A DNA stretch of 8,842 bases from contig JAFSHE010000111.1 of assembly GCA_017440445.1 (NCBI GenBank), positions 1-8,842 on the forward strand. The letters are read 5' to 3'. Below, in pieces: positions 5,013 to 8,842 of this stretch. The position numbers were made by a program, and so were the translations under genes. Position 1 is the first letter of the stretch, and each line of letters starts with the position of its first letter. Below the pieces are notes generated by a model. The model searched no databases, had not been told where the DNA came from, and saw nothing but the letters and a program-made list of their open reading frames with translations. The DNA is from Oscillospiraceae bacterium. Lineage in GTDB: Bacteria > Bacillota_A > Clostridia > Oscillospirales > Ruminococcaceae.

Positions 5013-6098
5013 TTATATACCCATATCAAGGTATCTCTTGTACTCGTTGGGATCCTGGCATCTGCCAAGAGCAGTATCATTGGATATCTTACCCATACGA
5101 ACAAGTCTTGCAAGGTCCTGGTCAAGGGTGAACATTCCGTTCTTCTTACCTGTTGCGATAGCGGTGGGGATCTGGAATATCTTACCCTCACGGATCATGG
5201 AACGGATAGCGTCTGTTGCAGCCATTATCTCCAGTGCTGCGCATCTGCCTCTGCCGTCCGCTGTGGGAACGAGCGTCTGGGAGATAACACCTACGATGGA
5301 GTTAGCAAGCTGTGAACGGATCTGTCCCTGAGAGTGGGGAGGATATACGTCGATGATACGGTCGATGGTCTCCGCAGCACCTGTTGTATGCAGTGTGGAG
5401 AATACAAGGTGACCTGTTTCAGCCGCAGTTACAGCAGCGTTGATTGTCTCGAAGTCACGCATCTCACCTACGAGGATAACATCGGGGTCCTCACGGAGTG
5501 CGGCACGCAGAGAGCCTGCGAAGCTGTCAACATCCTGTCCGATCTCACGCTGGTTTACCATGGACTGCTTATGTGTGTGCAGATACTCGATAGGGTCCTC
5601 AACAGTGATGATGTGGCAGTTCTTCTGACGGTTGATATGGTCGATCATGGCAGCCAGTGTTGTAGACTTACCGGAACCGGTAGGTCCTGTTACCAGTACC
5701 AGACCACGGGGAGCCATAGCAAACTCACCCAGTGTAGCGGGAAGGCTCAGGTCAGCCAGTGTGGGGATATCGTTTCTCAGCAGACGGAGAGCAACTGCGT
5801 GGTAGCCTCTCTGTCTGTACACGTTAACTCTGTGACGGAAGCCCGATGTGGAAACGTAAGAGAAGTCGGTATCAAGTCCCTTGGATATCTGGGATTTGTG
5901 CTTGATGGATGTTATCTGGTTGATGATGTTTACGATGATGGGCTCTGTGCAGTCGGGATATCCGCTAAGCTTTCTGATGGAGCCGTGCAGACGTACTATC
6001 GGGGGCAGACCAGCGGTAAAATGCAAGTCCGAGCAACCAAGCTCTCTTGCCTCGTCCAGAATGCGGTTGATGTCCATGATGTTGTTATTACCTTCCAC
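5013..6098 (-). CDS. pilT: Type IV pilus retraction ATPase PilT
   Basis: PilT is a hexameric cytoplasmic ATPase that disassembles the pilus and drives retraction. The 361-residue length is typical. Residues 20-45 carry the N-terminal block (CSDLHFTAGLPPIVRLHG; most members have ASDLH). Walker A GPTGSGKST is at 138-146, the Asp box ITVEDPIEY at 164-172, Walker B DPDVILVGEMRD at 204-215, and the His box GHLVFSTLHT at 229-238. AIRSMIRE at 298-305 corresponds to the PilT-specific AIRNLIRE motif, which separates it from PilB, and the tetracysteine zinc site of PilB is absent. The start is a GTG at 6098, supported by AAGGAGAG 5-7 bases upstream; the next in-frame ATG at 6077 has no such site. It follows pilB by 91 bases and is probably co-transcribed with it. 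Confidence 0.95.
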   Translation of the reverse strand: MEGNNNIMDINRILDEARELGCSDLHFTAGLPPIVRLHGSIRKLSGYPDCTEPIIVNIINQITSIKHKSQISKGLDTDFSYVSTSGFRHRVNVYRQRGYHAVALRLLRNDIPTLADLSLPATLGEFAMAPRGLVLVTGPTGSGKSTTLAAMIDHINRQKNCHIITVEDPIEYLHTHKQSMVNQREIGQDVDSFAGSLRAALREDPDVILVGEMRDFETINAAVTAAETGHLVFSTLHTTGAAETIDRIIDVYPPHSQGQIRSQLANSIVGVISQTLVPTADGRGRCAALEIMAATDAIRSMIREGKIFQIPTAIATGKKNGMFTLDQDLARLVRMGKISNDTALGRCQDPNEYKRYLDMGI

Positions 6099-6155
6099 TT
6101 TAACTCTCCTTATAATGTATTTATATTAGTGTCGGGGGGATTTATTACTGTTTCA

Positions 6156-6180
6156 GTTCGCCGTTTTCCGTTCGGAGAAC
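6156..6180 (-). other. Imperfect hairpin in the pilB-pilT gap
   Basis: GTTCTCCG pairs with CGGCGAAC across a 9-base loop, with one internal mismatch. It lies 10 bases after the pilB stop and has no U-run after it, so it is probably not a terminator. I see no convincing promoter in this 91-base gap, and read-through from pilB to pilT is likely. Confidence 0.3.
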
Positions 6181-6189
6181 AGCAGATTA

Positions 6190-7890
6190 TTATACTGTAT
6201 ATGTTGCCTTTACCAGCTCATCCATTGTAGTTCTGCCTGCAAGTACCATTTCGGTTACGTTGTCACGCAGCAGTCTTGTGCCGTTCTTCTTAGCCTGTTC
6301 ACCGATCTCCTCGGCTGTCGCACCTGCGGAGATAAGCTCCTTGATATCGTTGGATGTAACGATGATCTCGTGGATAGCTGTACGACCTGCGTAGCCTGTG
6401 CCACGGCATGCCTTACAGTCGCTCTTTCTGGGCTTGTAGATCTCGATAGGACTTGTCTTGCCTACAAGACGAAGGTCTGCCTCGTCTGTCAGAGTGTACT
6501 TTTCCTTACACTCGTTACACAGAAGCTTTACAAGTCGCTGTGCGATGATACCTACGACAGAGGATGCAACCATGTACGGTGCAACGCCCATGTCCACAAG
6601 TCTTACGATAGTGGAAGCAGCATCGTTTGTATGCAGTGTGGAAAGAACGAAGTGTCCCGTGATAGCGGCACGGATAGCGATATCGGCGGTCTCACCGTCA
6701 CGGATCTCACCGACCATTATGATATCAGGGTCCTGACGGAGGATAGAACGCAGAGCCGCAGCAAAGGTCATACCTGCCTTGTCGTTGATCTGACACTGGT
6801 TTACGCCATCGATACGTTTCTCGACAGGGTCCTCAACAGTTACGATGTTTACATTAGGCTGAGAAAGCTCACCGAGTGTCGCATAAAGCGTTGTGGACTT
6901 ACCTGAACCAGTAGGTCCTGTAACCAGCATAACTCCGTTAGGACAGCGGATGATCTGCTTATACATCTCGTAGTTATAGTCAGTCATACCGAGGTCGGTG
7001 ATCTTTCTGGTCTTTTCATCGGCAGAGGAGAGCAGACGGATAACGCACTTCTCGCCCCATACACAAGGAATAGTGGATACACGGAAGTCCTGCTGAACGC
7101 CGTCGATCATCATACTGTAACGGCCGTCAAGCGGGATACGACGCTCAGCGATGTTCATACCGCCGAGGATCTTGATACGTGTAATGATCGAGTTATGGAA
7201 TGCGATGGGCACCTTCATATCCTGCTCAACAAGCTCACCGTCGATACGGAATCTGATACGTGTTCTTGTCTTGAATGCCTCGATATGAATATCTGTTGCC
7301 TTTATTCTGAAAGCAGTTTCTGCCATCATATTAACAAGCTTTACGATAGGCGCATTGTCGATACGCTCGCCCGACTCGGCAGCTGCAGCATCTACTGTTG
7401 CATCCTGCTGCTCGTTAGCAAGCTCGTTTACGGCACTATCAACGTTCTGCTGCGAGTAGAACTTACCGATAGTTTCCTCGATAGATGTCTTTGTCGCTAT
7501 CTGGGGAACTATCTCCATGCCTGTCTGTACCTTCAGCTCCTCAAATATGTAGAAGTTGATGGGGTCGTTTGTTGCGACCATCAGACGGTTGTTATTGATC
7601 TGGAATGCAAGAACTGTCTTTTTCTTAGCGATATCCTCAGGGATCTTCATAACCGCCTCACGGTTTATCTGTGCGGTAGCAAGATCTACAAAGGGAACCT
7701 TAAGTCTGATAGAAAGAGCCTGTGCAAGCTGTGTTTCGGATGCAAAGCCCATTTCCAGCAGCACATCACCCAGCATCTTACCGCCGGAATCCTTCTGCTT
7801 TTCCAGTGCCTTTTCAAGCTGTTCCTTGGTGATAAAGCCCAGCTCACAAAGAATTTGTCCTATTGGTGCGTTTGGTTTCGGTGCAGCCAT
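6190..7890 (-). CDS. pilB: Type IV pilus assembly ATPase PilB (GspE/PilB family)
   Basis: PilB is the cytoplasmic hexameric motor that extends the pilus. The 566-residue protein has the full family layout. An N-terminal MshEN/GspII-type region spans about residues 8-150 (IGQILCELGFITKEQLEKAL and a second repeat-like GDVLLEMGFASETQLAQAL), a fold that in some members binds c-di-GMP. An acidic linker covers about 150-180 and the N2 domain follows. Walker A GPTGSGKST is at 325-333, the Asp box TVEDPVE at 351-357, Walker B DPDIIMVGEIRD at 387-398, and the His box TGHFVLSTLHTND at 411-423. Cysteines C458/C461 and C492/C495 form the zinc site expected of PilB and GspE but not PilT. The ATG at 7890 is preceded by AAAGGAAG about 9 bases upstream. 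It is first in a pilB-pilT unit, divergent from pilD. The pilus setting argues for PilB rather than a type II secretion GspE. Confidence 0.95.
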   Translation of the reverse strand: MAAPKPNAPIGQILCELGFITKEQLEKALEKQKDSGGKMLGDVLLEMGFASETQLAQALSIRLKVPFVDLATAQINREAVMKIPEDIAKKKTVLAFQINNNRLMVATNDPINFYIFEELKVQTGMEIVPQIATKTSIEETIGKFYSQQNVDSAVNELANEQQDATVDAAAAESGERIDNAPIVKLVNMMAETAFRIKATDIHIEAFKTRTRIRFRIDGELVEQDMKVPIAFHNSIITRIKILGGMNIAERRIPLDGRYSMMIDGVQQDFRVSTIPCVWGEKCVIRLLSSADEKTRKITDLGMTDYNYEMYKQIIRCPNGVMLVTGPTGSGKSTTLYATLGELSQPNVNIVTVEDPVEKRIDGVNQCQINDKAGMTFAAALRSILRQDPDIIMVGEIRDGETADIAIRAAITGHFVLSTLHTNDAASTIVRLVDMGVAPYMVASSVVGIIAQRLVKLLCNECKEKYTLTDEADLRLVGKTSPIEIYKPRKSDCKACRGTGYAGRTAIHEIIVTSNDIKELISAGATAEEIGEQAKKNGTRLLRDNVTEMVLAGRTTMDELVKATYTV

Positions 7891-7907
7891 CTGCGAATAC
7901 TTCCTTT

Positions 7908-7935
7908 CGGGGTATTGATCGGGACATGCGCCCCG
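7908..7935 (-). other. Leader segment of pilB with two alternative pairings
   Basis: In the minus-strand leader, CGGGG at 7935-7931 can pair with UCCCG at 7924-7920 (one wobble) or perfectly with CCCCG at 7912-7908. The second site sits right next to the AAAGGAAG ribosome binding site. The two pairings exclude each other. This could tune pilB translation, but the stems are only 5 bp and may be chance. Confidence 0.25.
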
Positions 7936-7970
7936 TGTTTTACGTTTTTGTGCAGGCAGTGGATTTCTGC

Positions 7971-7999
7971 TTGCAAATTTTAATTATATATGATAGAAT
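7971..7999 (+). promoter_or_regulatory. Sigma-A promoter of pilD with extended -10
   Basis: TTGCAA at 7971-7976, 17 bases, then TAGAAT at 7994-7999 preceded by TGA, an extended -10 (TGnTAGAAT). The start should be near 8006, about 26 bases before the pilD ATG. A GATAG/CTATC inverted repeat (7992-7996 and 8004-8008) lies over the -10 and start site. Confidence 0.65.
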
Positions 8000-8012
8000 A
8001 AGACTATCTTAA
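7983..8012 (-). promoter_or_regulatory. Probable sigma-A promoter of pilB-pilT
   Basis: On the minus strand TTAAGA at 8012-8007 is followed by 18 bases and TATAAT at 7988-7983. The -10 is perfect, the -35 matches 4 of 6. The start would be near 7976, giving a leader of about 85 bases. It overlaps the opposing pilD promoter, so the two may compete. Confidence 0.5.
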
Positions 8013-8031
8013 CAGAAGGGAGTCATGTTAT

Positions 8032-8842
8032 ATGACCGACATTGTCAACATAGTTTTCTGTGTTTACGCATTTATTTTAGGCTCGATAATCGGCAGCTTC
8101 CTTAACGTGGTGATACTTCGAACCCCGCTGAAACAATCGCTTATTTCTGAGCCATCGCACTGTTTCAGCTGCGGAAACCGACTGAAATGGTACGATATGT
8201 TTCCGATATTCAGCTGGCTTATCCTCCGCGGAAGATGTCGTTTCTGCAAGGCTAAGATATCTCCCAGATATATGATAGTGGAAACTATCACCGCAGTTGT
8301 CTATCTGCTTGCATACATGCGCTTCGGAATAAGCGGCATGTGGTGGGAACTTGGGATCGCTGCTGTGATGTTCCCTATTCTGATAGTATTAAGCTGCATT
8401 GATATCGATCATTTCGAGATACCCTACTGGTGCAGCATCACTATTGGTGTTATCGGTATCGCTTCGTTCTTCATTCCGTTCAGCGAAGCATTTACACTTG
8501 TATGGTACGAGCGCCTCATCGCACTCGGAGTTGTCGGAGTTATGTTTGTTATCCTCGTACTTATCGGAGGAATGGGCGGCGGCGACCTTCAGCTTATGCT
8601 GGGTTCCGCACTTGTGCTTGGATATAAGGTATTCCCGGGACTGTTCATAGGTATCGTCCTCGGTGCAATCTACGGTGTTGTAAAGAAGATACGTGACCGC
8701 AAGGCGGAAAAGGATGTTTCCGCTAAGATAGAGGAGCTTGTCAGGGAATGGTATCAGAACCAGCTTGACAGGGATATCGGGTACATACCCGAGGGAAAAG
8801 AAGATATCATCGTCGGAGGTATCACCGACGGAAAGCCTGATA
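8032..8842 (+). CDS. pilD: Prepilin peptidase / N-methyltransferase PilD (A24 family, 3' end off the right edge)
   Basis: PilD is the integral membrane aspartic protease that removes the prepilin leader and N-methylates the new N-terminal Phe. The frame is open for 270 codons to the window edge. GSFLNVVILR at residues 21-30 starts the family's N-terminal domain. Two CxxC pairs (C44/C47 and C69/C72) form the zinc loop tied to methyltransferase activity. The catalytic aspartates are D124 in CIDIDHFEIP and D185 in GGMGGGDLQLM; the usual K two residues after D185 is Q here. Several hydrophobic segments fit the polytopic fold. After about residue 218 the chain turns hydrophilic (KKIRDRKAEKD, then KIEELVREWYQNQLDRD), without the usual IPFGP block so far. 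The ATG at 8032 follows GAAGGGAG with 9 bases of spacing; an ATG at 8025 leads to an early stop. It should process both pilins of the minus-strand locus. Confidence 0.93.
   Translation, partial: MTDIVNIVFCVYAFILGSIIGSFLNVVILRTPLKQSLISEPSHCFSCGNRLKWYDMFPIFSWLILRGRCRFCKAKISPRYMIVETITAVVYLLAYMRFGISGMWWELGIAAVMFPILIVLSCIDIDHFEIPYWCSITIGVIGIASFFIPFSEAFTLVWYERLIALGVVGVMFVILVLIGGMGGGDLQLMLGSALVLGYKVFPGLFIGIVLGAIYGVVKKIRDRKAEKDVSAKIEELVREWYQNQLDRDIGYIPEGKEDIIVGGITDGKPD

Noticed and set aside
4998..5016. ATAATAC/GTATTAT inverted repeat over the pilT stop codon as a terminator
   Set aside because: The stem is only A-T rich (one G-C pair), overlaps the stop codon and has no U-run after it, so it is too weak to call.
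5334..6230. Plus-strand open frame opposite pilT
   Set aside because: Antisense register shadow of a well-supported ATPase gene; no ribosome binding site or recognisable motif. The frames at 6370-6906 and 7195-7983 opposite pilB are rejected for the same reason.
1..8842. Mobile elements, CRISPR, tRNA or phage genes
   Set aside because: I saw no transposase or integrase motifs, no regular repeat-spacer pattern, no tRNA-like cloverleaf and no target-site duplications; the window reads as chromosomal flagellar and pilus genes.

Overview
This window looks like a piece of a Gram-positive Clostridia genome, most likely a Ruminococcus-type anaerobe. The evidence is strong purine-rich AGGAGG-type ribosome binding sites, a Firmicutes-style flgM-flgN-flgK block, and a Gram-positive type IV pilus locus with two tandem pilins. 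Paired pilins of this kind are known in Ruminococcus albus, where type IV pilin has been linked to adhesion to cellulose. The genus is my inference; no rRNA or other species marker is present.

Layout, left to right. Positions 1-2131, minus strand: the late flagellar operon flgM (anti-sigma-28) - flgN (chaperone) - flgK (hook-filament junction, 3' part cut off by the window edge). The genes overlap or nearly abut. A textbook sigma-28 promoter at 2198-2224 drives them. Positions 2245-3198, minus: a membrane-anchored metzincin-like zinc protease with no family name I recognise. Positions 3246-4753, minus: two type IV pilin genes, each followed by a hairpin that should work only in the minus-strand transcript, driven by a strong sigma-A promoter at 4858-4886 backed by an A/T tract. 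Positions 5013-7890, minus: the retraction ATPase pilT and the assembly ATPase pilB. Positions 8032-8842, plus: prepilin peptidase pilD, divergent from pilB and cut off by the right edge.

How the genes fit together: PilD cleaves and methylates the two prepilins (both have a 13-residue leader ending KKG, then FTLVE). PilB powers polymerisation and PilT powers retraction. The platform protein PilC is not in this window, although it often sits beside pilB and pilT. From the pilin promoter, transcription probably falls off stepwise: pilin 1, then pilin 2, then the protease. The protease has almost no room for its own promoter, so it may be a low-level product of the pilin transcript. I see no obvious terminator between the protease and flgM, so pilus transcription could leak into the flagellar anti-sigma gene.

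I found no tRNA, rRNA, CRISPR array, insertion sequence or phage gene. No gap between genes exceeds about 260 bases. The most unusual items are the pilus-linked metzincin, the graded hairpin layout, the flgM promoter with a hairpin at the predicted 5' end, and the hydrophilic tail or insertion in PilD.
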